Source: Paguma larvata
Taxonomy: Eukaryota; Chordata; Mammalia; Carnivora; Viverridae
Length of the DNA stretch: 64,000 nt
Direction: 5' to 3'
Assembly (NCBI GenBank): GCA_030068075.1
Contig: CM057827.1
Span: 75,406,500-75,470,499 of the forward strand
A program made the position numbers and the translations under genes. Positions 13,628 through 24,155 of the stretch are shown one piece after another. Position 1 is the first letter of the stretch. Each line of letters starts with the position of its first letter. Under the pieces are notes generated by a model. That model made no database searches. It was not told where the DNA came from and saw nothing but the letters and a program-made list of their open reading frames with translations.

Positions 13628-13821
13628 GTTTGTTTGTTTGTTTGTTTGAGAGAGCGAGCAGGGGAGGGGCACAGGGAGAGAGAGAAAGAGAGAATCTTAA
13701 GCAGGCTCCACACTCAGCAAGGAGGAGCTGGACGCAGGACTCGATCCCACAAACCATGAGATCATGGCTTGAGACAAAATCAAGAGTTGGATGCTCAACT
13801 GACCGAGCCACCAAGGGGCCC
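13628..13821 (-). repeat. Feliform tRNA-derived SINE, antisense
   Basis: A (TTTG)n tail leads into GAGAGAGCGAGCAGGGGAGGGG, changed from the family form. The head is CTGACCGAGCCACCAAGGGG. It accounts for the open frames that cross this stretch on both strands. Confidence 0.85.
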
Positions 13822-14593
13822 CTGTGCTGCTTTATGTAAAGGGAGTCTGCATGTCCAAATGTCTGATGCACAGGATAGAGGAGTGGCACGTTTGGTAATA
13901 TGGCCATTGTTTTTGTACACGTTGCAGTATAACTGAGGAAGAAGAATGCTGGTAACCTGTTTTGCAGAAGCACTCTTGATTCTAGGATTTCCACACATTT
14001 CCACAAATCTGAATACTCTATCATCTTCAGTGACGGGAGGAGAGAGGTTGGCCTTCTTTTGTAGGCATTTGAGCAAGCTTATTTTTGAAGGTTGGCCGCT
14101 ATATTATTTATTTATTAGAATTTTAAAAATGTGTTTTTGAAGTTTGATTACCGTAAGCAAAACGTTTTTTCAGTATCTTATTCTCCTCAAGCATTTTCTT
14201 CTTTGCATCTTTTATGCGTATGTTTTGTATAAATCAAAGATGACTTCATGGATGTCACGGATTTTCCTATTTGTAAAATTTTACATTTCTCAATTACAAA
14301 ATCCATGTCTGGTAACTCTTATATCTTAACCTCTATGGATCTTTTTCTAGAGTTTTATTCCCCTCACCCTTAGTTTTTTGTTATCTTGATCTCTTCTCCT
14401 GATATGCTTGATGATTTTTAATGAATTTTGGACACTGGTTATAAAAAATAGAGATAATTTTAGGCTGTTGATAGTGTCTGTTTCCTCAAAAAAGGATTTA
14501 CTTTCGCTTCATATAGGCAGAATCAGAGAGTGAGATGGTTTATAGCTTTGCCTCAGACCATATGAAGGTTGGTTTATTCCTACTTTGTTCCCA

Positions 14594-14794
14594 CTTTTTT
14601 TTTAATGTTTATTTATTTATTTTTGAGAGAGAGAGCACAAATGGGGGAGAGGCAGAGAGAGAGGGAGAGAGAGAATCCCAAGCAGGCTCCATGCACAGAG
14701 CCTGACGCGGGATTTGATCTCACAACTGTGAGATCAGGACCTAAGCCCAAATCAAGAGCTGGATACTCAACCAACTGAGGCACCCAGGTGCTCC
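14594..14794 (-). repeat. Feliform tRNA-derived SINE, antisense
   Basis: T-rich tail, ATGTTTATTTATTTATTTTT, a GA-rich block, and the head CAACTGAGGCACCCAGGTGC. Confidence 0.9.
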
Positions 14795-15033
14795 CCCACC
14801 CCCACTTCTAAGATATACTCATCAGGGCTCCCACCTGAAAGTCTTGGATTCTCCAAGATTCTTCCTCATCCTTGGGCCCTGAACTCCAATTTTTGTCTGC
14901 CCTATACCATAAAACTAGCAAAAGCTCTCCACATCTTTACAACCTCTCTGGTTGTTACTTTATGCTCAGTTCTTCAGTTTCTCAGGACCACCAGTGGGAA
15001 TGAACAAATGTCTCAAAGGGAAAAGCAGTTCTT

Positions 15034-15853
15034 TTTTTTTTTTAATGTTTTAATTTACATCCAAGTTAGCATATAGTGCAACAATGATTTCAGGAGTAGA
15101 TTCCTTAATGTCCCTTACCCATTACCCATTTAGCCCATCCCCCGTCCCACAATCCCTCCAGCAACCCTCTGTTCTCCATATTTAAGAGTCTCTTATGGTT
15201 TTTTCCCCTTTCCTGTTTTTATATTATTTTTGCTTCCCTTCCCTTATGTTCATCTGTGTGATGTCATATGAGTGAAGTCATTTGGTATCTGTCTTTCTCT
15301 AATTTCACTTAGCATAATACTCTCCAGTTCCATCCATGTAGTTGCAAATAGCAAGATTTCTTTCTTTTTGACTGCTGAGTAATACTCCATTGTATGCATA
15401 TACCACATCTTCTTTATCCATTCATCCATCGATGGACATTTGGGCTCTTTCCATACTTCGGCTATTGTCGACAGTACTGCTGTAAACATTGGGGTGCATG
15501 TGCCCCTTCAAAACAGCATATCTGTATCCCTTGGATAACTACCTAGTAGTGCAATTGCTCAGTTGTAGAGTAGTTCTATTTTTAATTTTTTGAGGAACCT
15601 TCATACTGTTTTCCAGAGTGGCTGCACCAGTTTGCATTCCCACCAGCAGTGCAAAAGAGACCCTCTTTCTCCGCATCCTCGCCAACATCTGTTGTTGCCT
15701 GAGTTGTTAATGTTAGCCATTCTGACAGGTGTGAGGTGGTATTTCATTGTGGTTTTGATTTGTATTTCCCTGATGATGAGGGATGTTGAGCATTTTTTCA
15801 TGTGTCAGTTGGTCATCTGGATGTCTTCTTTGGAGAACTGTCTATTTTTGTCT
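15034..15853 (-). mobile_element. 5'-truncated L1 (LINE-1) insertion, antisense, with ORF2 3' end
   Basis: About 820 bp are bounded by a perfect 16-bp direct repeat GGGAAAAGCAGTTCTT (15018-15033 and 15854-15869). The left edge has the T-run of an inverted poly(A) tail. On the - strand, reading frames with L1 ORF2p C-terminal motifs survive: [10 protein letters not shown] near 15601-15640, and WMELESIMLSEI and MWYMHTMEYYSAVKKKE near 15300-15410. The 5' truncation and decayed frame make it an inactive copy. It lies antisense to AVEN. Confidence 0.92.
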
Positions 15854-16309
15854 GGGAAAAGCAGTTCTTAATGTTAGGCTTACCTCCTTAGCTTTATTTC
15901 TTTCTGGGACCTTTGTCACTCGTGTTCTAAGTGGTTCTTTTTGGCCTAGTGTTAGCTGTTACCAGTAAGAGGATTGTTGGCATGAAGCTATTTAGCCATT
16001 GTTGGAATCCTACCTGTATTTGAAAGTGGATATTCAAATATTCAAAAGAGATAGGGTAGCATGCCTTCTTTGCACTACTGTTATCTCGTGGTGGTTATAT
16101 ATTAATCCATGCAGTGACAGCATCTTTTATAATATAGAAGTTCAGGAATCCCGAAAATAACACTGAATATGGCATTCAGATATTTGGTCAAGTTTTAAAA
16201 ATCTACCGTATTTTTAATTTATTCTTTAATATTTAAATATAAATATGTTATATATATATAATTATATAAGCAAATGGTATTTCTTATTTTCACTCCTTTT
16301 CCTCTTTTT

Positions 16310-16480
16310 ATTAGGTGGTTTTATTCTGGTTGATTTTCAGAAGCTCTTTGTACATAAGAGATATTAACCCTTTGCATATATGTGCCATAAATGTTTATCA
16401 CCAGCATATATGGTTTGTATGACTGCTACGGTTTTGGATTTATCATAGTTTTGGTGGCCTTTTTATAGCTCTTTTTAAAA
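16310..16480 (-). repeat. Old L1 fragment, antisense (tentative)
   Basis: Text such as TTCAGAAGCTCTTTGTACAT, GATATTAACCCTTTGCATAT and TTATCATAGTTTTGGTGGCC resembles antisense L1 ORF2/3'UTR. Called on pattern only. Confidence 0.4.
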
Positions 16481-17667
16481 ACTAATGTTGCACAGATATT
16501 TATAAAGAAAGTACACAAATATAGTCATATACACTTATAAAACCTTATTAATTATGTCATTCATAGCCCTTATTGTCATAATTTTTGAGGGATCAAATTG
16601 ATTTGCTGATGACTAAGAGTATTAATTTGACCCCTTCTTCTAATAGTGGTTTTCTTGGTCCTTTTTGCCTTGAATTTGGTCTTGCCAAGTGATCATATTT
16701 TGATCCATGTGTTTTGGAAATGATGGGGGCAGTATAGGTTCTCATTTTATCTTCGTCTCTTTAATTTTGAATTCTTCACTCCTGTTTTCCTCTTGTAATT
16801 TAGAAGAATGGATTCTATGGTTCAATCACCTGAGAGGTATCACAAAGGACTCTAAATGTGACATAAATGGATAGAAGTGTGTGGGTCTTCTAGACAAGGA
16901 GGAGGGATGGAAAAAGAAAGAGCCTGGGATGGAATATGAAGTATGTTCGGAATGTGAAAAGAGGCTGACTAGAGCAGAAAGTGTGACGAAATAGGAAGCA
17001 CACAGTAGGCCCTGTGTCGAAGCTTGCTGTTGTCTTTCACGCTTGTTTATGCTGATCTTACACGTTCATTTTCCTCTATGCCACGAGCTCAGAGCAGTGC
17101 ACCATGATTCCCATGAACTAATTTTCTGCACCTTCTTTGGGTTTTATTTCGCATTTGACATTCTAACCAGGCAAGTTTTAGAGTGATGGCTGAGGTTTGT
17201 AACCTCCCCTCAGAGAGATAGTGTAAGTCTGTCATGTTGTGGGTAGGTCTAGAACTTCTTTCCTTCAGTTCTGTTCTTCTGCTTTTTCAGCCACACCTGC
17301 TCCCCAAATCATATATCTCTGTTTCCTTGCAAACGTTCAGGAGATGAGATAAAAATGTGCTAAATATGAGTGGATGGCCATGTCTGCAGGCCTCAACTAT
17401 TCTGTTGCCTCTCGAGAAGCATGGAGATGGTGGCGTACTGAGAACTGGGTGAAACAGTGAACGCCAGTGCCCACAATGTTTTCAAGTGCCCGGATTGCTG
17501 TGTAAGGATGTGGAAGTCAGGAACTTTGACTGAATGATATCACTAAATGCAGGACAGTTAGCTCTTCAGAAATGGCACTTGTATTCCAAAGGGGAAATTT
17601 AGAGAGCTGAGTGTTTTCCTGTGGCTTTGGCATAAAATTGTTTTGTTTTTTTTTTTCCTATCTCTAG

Positions 17668-17738
17668 GGGACTCATTCTCACAGTTCCGGTTTGTCGAGG
17701 AGAAAGAGTGGGATGGTGAAGCGTCGTGTCCAAAACAA
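17668..17738 (+). CDS. AVEN: AVEN exon 3 (coding)
   Basis: The acceptor TCTCTAG lies after a 13-T tract and the donor is GTAAGA at 17739. The first two bases (GG) complete a Gly codon; then come D-S-F-S-Q-F-R-F-V-E-E-K-E-W-D-G-E-A-S-C-P-K-Q. The exon ends on a codon boundary. The residues match the Aven central region. 71 nt. Confidence 0.93.
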
Positions 17739-20700
17739 GTAAGATGGTTTGTCTGGAATGAGGCTTGGCTCTGCTCAAGGCTGAAAACTAACACCCTTAC
17801 GTTTTTGTCGAGATAGTCTCTGTGTAGAATAGTCATTCATGTACAGTTCAGTCTCCATTACAGAAACTGTGCAGAAAACGTTTGGGGAACTGAAATTCTA
17901 CAGGTGTTTGAAGCTAGAGTTCACCTTTACCCTTGGCCGTCTGTGTGAATTACTCGTATAGACTGGGCTGCAAGGGAGTAAGTGTATAGTCATGATTTTG
18001 CACGGATTGCTCTGCCATTGGGCCTTCCTTTCCCTTTCTGTGAAACTTCCCCTTCGGGTTGAAAGGCAGTTTTTTTCCCCTCATACTGCTTTTAGTATTA
18101 GGTGAAAAAAACCTTAACTTCATAGCTTTAAATAACTCTTTGTAATTAGGAGAATGAAGCTAATAAATAAGGACAAATATCACAGAAGTCTGTCAGCGAA
18201 TCCATAAAGTCCAACCACTTCATTTGCTTTGTGTTCATGCCATACTTTCTTCCCAAGGAGTTTAAGTCCTTTTCCAAGTGGGACTTGACTGATTCTTTCC
18301 ATATGAGAGATGACAGGTATTCTTACCCTTTTAAAAAGCACAGAGAATTAGTGTTGGCTTGTCATGTGCTCCCTGACTCCATGGCTAGGGCATACTGTCT
18401 GATACAATGATTAGACAATGTGTCCACAGCTTCAGGCAGGTGGCTGAATAGCAGACCCGAAGTCCAAGGGTCGGGCCCCCCCTCCTCCCCATTCTGCTAC
18501 TAGCTCAGCACACACACACACTGTAAGTGGTTCATTTTATCCCTGGGCTGGTGTGACGTTTGGGATGGACATTGATTGACCGCCCAGACTGTGCGGCGGT
18601 GGGAGGGGGTGTTACTTGTAAAATGACTGCCCGTTGCTTTACATAGTGTATGTATTACCACATGGAAAAAGTAGGGAATTAAAAATATTTGTGTGCTTGA
18701 GTCTGCGTGGGCATATGCCTGAGGTATAGTTTTGAATTCTAGGACAATCGCAAACAGGTCAACTCTCACATTTTAACTCCTTTTGAGCCATGTCGACTCT
18801 TCGAGAATATTTCAGTTATCCTGAGGGTTCAAGTAATCCTAAAGTTCCTCATTCATGAGAACACGGAGAACTTGTTCTTTACTAGATATTTTATCAGATG
18901 CAGGCTGTTCAAATATGAGTAGGACGGAGACCATGCTTGTGTGTTGCCGTCAGCACAGTGGCTGACCCATAGTAGACAATCATTAAATACTTACATAATA
19001 AATGAAGAAGAGTGTGACCTAAAATAAGTGGTGCCACCAGGGAATTAAGATAATACTGTGGGGACCACTTTGGGCTGGCAGGGATGGGGAGCACCACCGG
19101 GGGAGAGAGAGCGTTTGAATAGGCCTCCGGGGAGGAGTACGATTCTGGTAGGTCCTGTCAAAGGAAGAGAGCTGAAAGACCAATGGTGCTCAGAGTCAGG
19201 ACGTCGCTGGAGCGCAGTGTTCCCAGAGGAGGGGGCTTCAGGGGTAGGCCTGGACCAGTTAGCATCGGCAGCTTGATCTTCATTTTCTTCTGGGAGAAGT
19301 TTAGCATGTGGGTAAGAGCACAGGCCTTGTAATTAGGAGAATGAAGCTAATAAATAAGGAGAGACAAGCCTGAGTGCATATCTTTATTCTAGGACTTGGG
19401 CTGACTTGTTTCCTTCTCTTGTGTTCTCATCTATAGAATGGGGCTAATAATAGAATATAACTTGAGGTTATAATGATGGTTTATTTCTATCATCTTCTAG
19501 ATCATTTGTAATCATCACCTGATATATGTAAAATTTTTTGTCTGTTGATAGAATTCAGCATTTTTTATAGGAACAAGCAGAGCTCTTATTTTTTAATTTT
19601 TATTTATTTTATTTATTTATATATTTTTTAATAGTTTATTTTCAAATTGGTTTACATATACCACCCAGTGTTCATCCCAACACGTGCCCTCTTTAATGCC
19701 CGTCACCCCCTCTCCCCCCTCCCTCACCGCCCTCCGCCTCAGTTTGTTCTTAGTCTTTGAGTCTCTTATGTTTTATCTCTCTCCCTCTCTGTGTCTTTTT
19801 TTCCTTTCCCCTCTTCCCCTCCCCCCTGGTTTTTGCTTAGTCTCTCAAAATCCACTTATGCGTGGAAACATATGGTATCTGTCTTTTTCAGAATTCAGCA
19901 TTTTATGTGGACTGTGAGTCACTGGTTCGCGCCCTTCAAGAACTGCCTCTCTCACTCCGACTCAATGTTGCTGCTGAATTGGTCCAGGTAAAAACCCCGA
20001 CAGCATCTTCCAGCCAGTGTGGGTTAGGGCAGCTAAAGAAAAAAGACTGAAAAATATCCCTCTGCAGAACGTCTCACAGTGAGCTTTTGCTTTCATAAAG
20101 CTGAGGGTTTTGTATCAAGGTTGCATTTTGAAAAGTTTTAAGGGAGGGTACACCTAGGTGGCTCAGTTGGTTAAGCATCCAACTTCGGCTCAGGTCATGG
20201 TCTCGCAGTTCATGAGTTTGAGCCCCGTGCCAGGCTTTGTGCTGAGAGCTTAGAGCCTGGAGCCTGATTTGGATTTTGTGTCTCCTCCTCTGCTCCTCCC
20301 CTCCCCCCAAAAATAAAAATTAAAAAAAACTAAAAGTTTTAAGGGGGAAAACATTTGAATGATCAAATGTAAGAACTGAATGAAATGTAAAAGTATATAA
20401 AGTCTAGCTGGTATTGTACTCAAAAGTTTCTATGTCAGACTCCTCGTTAGCATCGAGGACACAGTGGTGATCAGACAGACATGGTTCCTGCTCTCACGGA
20501 GCTCATGTTGGGAAATAGGAGTTTCAATCAAGTGACCCAACTGTGAGAAGTCCTATGAAGGAGAAGCACAGTGCACTGTGAGAATATATAATGAGGAACC
20601 TGATCTACTTCGGTGTGATTCGGAATGGCTTTCCTGAAGAAGTGTCTGATTAGCTGAGATCCAGAGTAGAAGACCGTCTGGGTTGGATTTAAAGAAGAGT

Positions 20701-23700
20701 GGCCCAACCAGATCTGCCTTAGCAGTGCTGCTACTGATGACAGTACCAAGGGCCGTTCTGGCTGCAGGATCATGGAGAGTGGACTGTGGGAATAGGCGGA
20801 AGTGTTTGGTAAATGCGCACATGCAGGCACGTGGCAGAGGAGAGTGGAGGAGGGGAAGCAGAGCAGGAGGCTGCCGCGTGTGATGGTGTCGCTGGGACTC
20901 GGGTGAGGACAGTGGAGAATGGCAGAGACCTTGACTCTACCAAGAGCTACTGCCAAAGTAAAGCTGGCAGGACTTGGCCAAGTACCGGAAATGGAGAGCA
21001 AGCAAAGAACCGTTCTAGGCCTTCCAGCTCGTGCACCTCGGCGATGGGGTGGCATCAGGAAAGGCGAGGTTTGCACATTACGGGTTTGTGCCTCTGAGAT
21101 ATCAACGTGGAAGTATTAGTTGGAGAGAGAAACTTATAGTGCAGCATTAAGGGCTCGAAGCATCAACGTAGGAGATACCAGTGTAGGACAGCAGTAGAAT
21201 AATGAACTGAGAGACGAGGAGGCCCAACGCCTGATACTGCAGGAACTTCAGAATGTAATTGTGGCTGGACTGAAGTTTTTAAAACGTGAAGCCCTGAACA
21301 TTCTAATTGTAAATAGAATCTCAGTAACTAAAATGCTCAACTTCATTCTGCACCTGAACGTGATGCTAAGCTTGAGCAGGTGCACGGATTGGCTACCCAC
21401 GCAATTATTGTTTCTGCAGGACTTACTAGCCCCCAGTTGAGGGCAGCAGGTAGAGTTCAATGCTGGTGGACACTTATGGGCTGGGCAGAGAAAGGGGAAT
21501 TGAATCGCCTTGGAGCTTTAGGAATGTTCGGGGGTTTTCGTACTGATTGGGAAAGCACTACTTTCCCTGGGGTGTGTCCAAGTCCTGACACGTGCGGTCG
21601 GGTCCCCCACAATGAGGAATGGTAGTTAGCACCACACATCACCGTAACACTGCAACGAAAGTGATGGGGCCTCGGGGAGCAACAGGGAGCGCTGTGAGCG
21701 TTTGAGAGTGAGTATGTTCTATCAGTGGCAGGCCTTAGAGAAAAGGTATAAAACAATCGCAGAAACTTTGAAAACCTGGTTAATAGTTTTAAACCTCATC
21801 CTCCACCCCACCCCATGATGTAGAACAATTACAACCTGTGTTTTTACATTCGAATGACTAGGGGAGTTAAAAAACACACACACACACACACACACAATGC
21901 CAGACACCCAGTCCAGAACAAACTCTGTGACTCAGGATTATAATGAAGGACCACGTCCTAGCTTTATCTTGCACAGTGAGAATGATGGGTGAATATTTCT
22001 CTGTAAAGCCATGCAGCTCTGAAAGCCCTGAGGAGTCATTAATAAACTAGATCTGCTCCGGATGCTTAAATCCAGGGACAGTGCCTCCAACTATAGTTAA
22101 CCTCATTCTCAATCTTCCCGCCCTGCTGCCATGCTGGTCGCCCCAGGCGCCCCTCCCCAGAACAGAGCTTCTCAGCCTGAGCCCTACATTATGGTCACCT
22201 GGAGAGTTAACTATTGTTAAATCATTACAGAAAAGTGTACGCATAGGTATGTGTAACCACGGAATCTGCATCCAGAGCGAGAATCTGAATATTGCCAGCA
22301 CCCCAGAAGCCACCCCTCTGCTTACAAACTACTGTCCCTGCTTCCTAATACTAAAATTGGTTTTGCCCGTTTTGGGACTTTTTACAAATGTAATCAAATA
22401 GTAGCTTTTCTTTCGTGTCGAGTATTTTTTACTCAACTAAGAGTCCCTCTTGGCCTGGTGAGTTTGTCCCTTCACCTTTCTTATTAGCACGTTTAAGTAC
22501 GGTGCACAGATCCGATTGGCTAGGTGGTTCTCAGTGCCTTTGACAGCTATTTATGTCCTCACAGATGGAAGTATACAGAGTTTCACATAGACCTGCGGTA
22601 TTGCCAGCTCCCTGGGCAGTTGTAGAAAGACATGGCCCTTTTGCTTTTAACTCTGAGTTAGCACAGTGTGGAGGGGGGCGGAGGGGGAGGTCTCCCACAT
22701 TTTAGCCCCCATCAGTAAGGAAAGGTGCGGGGGCAGGGCCTGAGTTAGAGACCCGTTGTGGACTTCCTGTCTGGAATGAATTTGCCATTGCACACAGTCT
22801 GCTTCCTTCGTTTTTGTTTTTGCTTCAGCAAATGTGGCAGGTCTCAGCTTTTTAACTCCATTTGCTTCTCTTTCAGACCACCCTCCCGTTAGAACTTCCT
22901 CAGGTGAAACCACAGAGAAATGATGAAGGCAAGGGACTGGGGATGCAGTTAAAAGGGCCCTTGGGGCCTGGAGGAAAGGGGTCCATCTCTGAGCTGAAGT
23001 CTGTCGCCGCTGGCTGCCCCCTGTACCTGGGTAAAGATAGCCCAAGCCTGGGTCCCACCAAGGGTTCCCAGGAACCCACTGCCCCACTGCAGTCGGCAGC
23101 AGGCCACTTGGAGGAAGAGTTAGATCTGCTGCTGAGTTTAGATGCGCCTGTAAAAGAGGGAGAGAACAGCTCACCAGACCAGACATCTCAGGACCGAGAA
23201 TCTGAGAAAGATGGGGAGGTGGCCCAAGAAGAAAAAGGTAAGGCTTTCCTTTGATTCCCTATCCATCTTCCTGTTTTTCTGCAAACAGCCCACCTGCGTC
23301 CCATCCATACACGTCTCCATCAGTGTCTGACATCGATCTGCTGTGGGCCGTGGGCATCTATTTCTGTGCTCACATCCCCGCTTCCCCCTGAGCTGACCTT
23401 TCTGACAACACTCCTCCCACTCGATACACCAGGCTTCCAAAGCTGCTACCTGCCTGCCTGCAGTATGAAACCCGGGGCTGCAGATTGAACCTGTGCTATA
23501 AAAAGGCATTAAGATCCTCCTAGTCCTCCACTGTGCGGCCGCATACCTTTTAATCGACTATCTGAACAGGCCAGTTAACCAACTCTCCAACTTCTTGCTT
23601 GCTATTTCCATCATCTTTTTTTTTTTTTTTTTTAAACAAAAGAGCACTCCCTCCTTTGTGTGGGCTCTGGGAGCCAGTGGCCCACCTGATAGGGAGGGGC

Positions 23701-24155
23701 CGAGGGGGACTGCTCCATCCACACAGTGCGTTTGAGATCCTCTGAAGACTTTCCAGGAGTGCTACAATAGTAAAAAGAAAACAGCTGTTGGTCTTTTAAA
23801 AAAAACTAGCGAACTGTGAAAGTCAACTTCAGAAAAACTCGAAGGGCAAGGTCCTACCCCTTTTATTAACTGGTTAGGCTATTCTGGTATCTTCTTGTGG
23901 AGTCGGAACTTACTGAATAATAGAAATTTGTAAGCAAATAGTTAGGGCTGACTTCTGTCATAGAACATGCCCCAAGGAAGCCTTAACCCACAATCTGGGG
24001 ACCAACATGAAGTTATTAACTTGGCTTTTATTTCCCCAGGTCCTGCAGAGCCCTCTGTGATGGAAGAAAAGAACGCAGAATCGGAGCAAGCCAGTACATC
24101 AAAAACTGTTACTGAGGAAGAGCTTGAAGACTGGTTGGACAGCATGATTTCCTAA
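17668..24155 (+). CDS. AVEN: AVEN, 3' coding part (exons 3-6 of a human-like 6-exon gene), split by introns
   Basis: Aven is a cytosolic/nuclear protein that binds BCL-xL and APAF1, restrains caspase activation and promotes ATM signalling (established for the mammalian family). Four exons here join in frame to about 213 residues plus stop: 17668-17738, 19892-19987, 22877-23237, 24040-24155. Diagnostic stretches are FSQFRFVEEKEWD, NSAFYVD, LQELPLSLRLNVAAELVQ, GLGMQLKGPLGPGG, LEEELDLLLSLDAP and the C-terminus EEELEDWLDSMIS. The family is about 360 residues, so the Gly/Arg-rich N-terminal part is missing from the window. The leucine-rich LDLLLSLDAP stretch fits the CRM1-type export signal I recall being reported for Aven. 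The gene ends convergently against RYR3. An L1 has inserted at the acceptor of the second exon without touching the frame. No promoter is in the window. Confidence 0.95.
18140..18173. repeat. 34-bp direct repeat, copy 1
   Basis: Identical to 19327-19360 (starts TTGTAATTAGGAG, ends AATAAATAAGGA). No known repeat family was recognised for this copy. Confidence 0.9.
19300..19460 (+). repeat. MIR-like element carrying the second 34-bp copy
   Basis: GTGGGTAAGAGCACAGGCCT and GTTCTCATCTATAGAATGGG are MIR-type landmarks. Bases 19327-19360, between them, replace the expected MIR text with an exact copy of 18140-18173. Confidence 0.6.
19550..19564 (+). repeat. AVEN: Target-site duplication, left copy (duplicated AVEN exon 4 acceptor)
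   Basis: AGAATTCAGCATTTT is identical to 19890-19904, which spans the acceptor AG and the first 13 bases of the exon. The T-rich run and TTGATAG upstream look like the ancestral 3' splice site. Splicing here would read 14 codons into L1-derived sequence and meet TAA. Confidence 0.85.
19565..19889 (-). mobile_element. 5'-truncated carnivore L1, antisense, inserted at the AVEN exon 4 splice acceptor
   Basis: The + strand reads TTTTTTA-rich tail, then CAAATTGGTTTACATATACC, CCCAGTGTTCATCCCAAC, a CT-rich block, and GGAAACATATGGTATCTGTC, the antisense order of the carnivore L1 3' UTR. It stops at GTCTTT, where related L1 copies continue with CTCTGACTT-type text. Flanking duplications of 15 bp are exact. 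A 24-nt stretch between the left duplication and the T-rich tail (TATAGGAACAAGCAGAGCTC and neighbours) may be a 3' transduction. About 325 bp. Confidence 0.88.
19892..19987 (+). CDS. AVEN: AVEN exon 4 (coding)
   Basis: The acceptor is CTGTCTTTTTCAG, whose pyrimidine tract belongs to the adjoining L1. The donor is GTAAAA at 19988. 96 nt give 32 codons in phase 0, from N-S-A-F-Y-V-D to A-A-E-L-V-Q. This Leu-rich helical segment matches the Aven core. Its first 13 bases are duplicated 340 bp upstream by the L1 insertion. Confidence 0.94.
20145..20331 (+). repeat. Feliform tRNA-derived SINE with perfect 14-bp target-site duplication
   Basis: AAAAGTTTTAAGGG occurs at 20131-20144 and 20332-20345. 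Head ACCTAGGTGGCTCAGTTGGT, and body ending CTCCCCTCCCCCCAAAAATA. Confidence 0.92.
20455..21130 (+). repeat. Ancient interspersed repeat (family not assigned)
   Basis: The text runs in the order seen in a common old mammalian repeat: GACATGGTTCCTGCTCTCAC, GAGCTCATGTTGGG, GTGAGAAGTCCTATGAAGG, GGCAGAGGAGAGTGG. It explains a 182-codon open frame on the - strand here, which has no protein-like features. Confidence 0.4.
21873..21896. repeat. (CA)n microsatellite
   Basis: Twelve CA units. Confidence 0.9.
22877..23237 (+). CDS. AVEN: AVEN exon 5 (coding)
   Basis: Acceptor CTCTTTCAG, donor GTAAGG at 23238. 361 nt: 120 codons plus the first base of a Gly codon. It encodes T-T-L-P-L-E-L-P-Q-V-K-P, then GLGMQLKGPLGPGG, ELKSVAAGCPLYLGKD, a Pro/Ser-rich low-complexity stretch, LEEELDLLLSLDAPVKEG and an acidic/Lys-rich end. 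The Leu-rich motif is a likely nuclear export signal. The intrinsically disordered composition is normal for Aven. A long open frame on the opposite strand across this exon is a shadow. Confidence 0.94.
23238..24039 (+). other. AVEN: AVEN intron 5
   Basis: Short intron with an 18-T run near 23617-23634. No repeat was recognised with confidence. Confidence 0.8.
24040..24155 (+). CDS. AVEN: AVEN exon 6, end of coding region
   Basis: Acceptor TTTCCCCAG. The first two bases (GT) complete the split Gly codon; then P-A-E-P-S-V-M-E-E-K to E-E-E-L-E-D-W-L-D-S-M-I-S and TAA at 24153-24155. The conserved acidic C-terminus of Aven makes the stop secure. Confidence 0.95.

Larger units (their letters stand above)
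1..17667 (+). other. AVEN: AVEN intron (3' portion of the intron before exon 3)
   Basis: No coding exon could be supported here. The first recognisable AVEN exon starts at 17668 and its first two bases complete a codon begun upstream, so the preceding AVEN exons lie outside the window or were not detected. The stretch contains feliform SINEs, a MIR, an L2-like fragment, L1 fragments (820 bp antisense L1 at 15034-15853), a TA-flanked inverted-repeat DNA transposon and simple repeats, listed separately. Short open frames in it are repeat-derived or look like chance frames. Confidence 0.8.
17739..19891 (+). other. AVEN: AVEN intron 3
   Basis: It contains a 34-bp direct repeat (18140-18173 and 19327-19360), a MIR-like block at 19300-19460, and an antisense L1 (19565-19889) that runs right up to the next exon's acceptor AG. 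The remainder looks unremarkable. Confidence 0.85.
19988..22876 (+). other. AVEN: AVEN intron 4
   Basis: It contains one SINE (20145-20331), a diverged ancient repeat at about 20455-21130 with several chance open frames, a (CA)n run and otherwise unassigned sequence. Confidence 0.8.

Noticed and set aside
13560..14024. Overlapping 154- and 134-codon frames on both strands
   Set aside because: Both run through an antisense SINE; the peptide is translated SINE text.
15250..15871. Open frames suggesting a gene with reverse-transcriptase-like tail
   Set aside because: They are remnants of L1 ORF2 in a 5'-truncated insertion with target-site duplication.
1..17667. Upstream AVEN exon (the one before 17668) or a nested gene such as CHRM5
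   Set aside because: No frame in this stretch matches the Aven residues expected before the GDSFSQF exon, and no long intronless receptor frame is present.
20528..21076. 182-codon open frame on the - strand, with others on the + strand
   Set aside because: It falls in an ancient interspersed repeat, has low-complexity Ser/Pro composition and no recognisable domain.
22647..23186. 179-codon open frame on the - strand
   Set aside because: It is antisense to AVEN exon 5, has no start context or protein features, and AVEN on the + strand fully explains the constraint.
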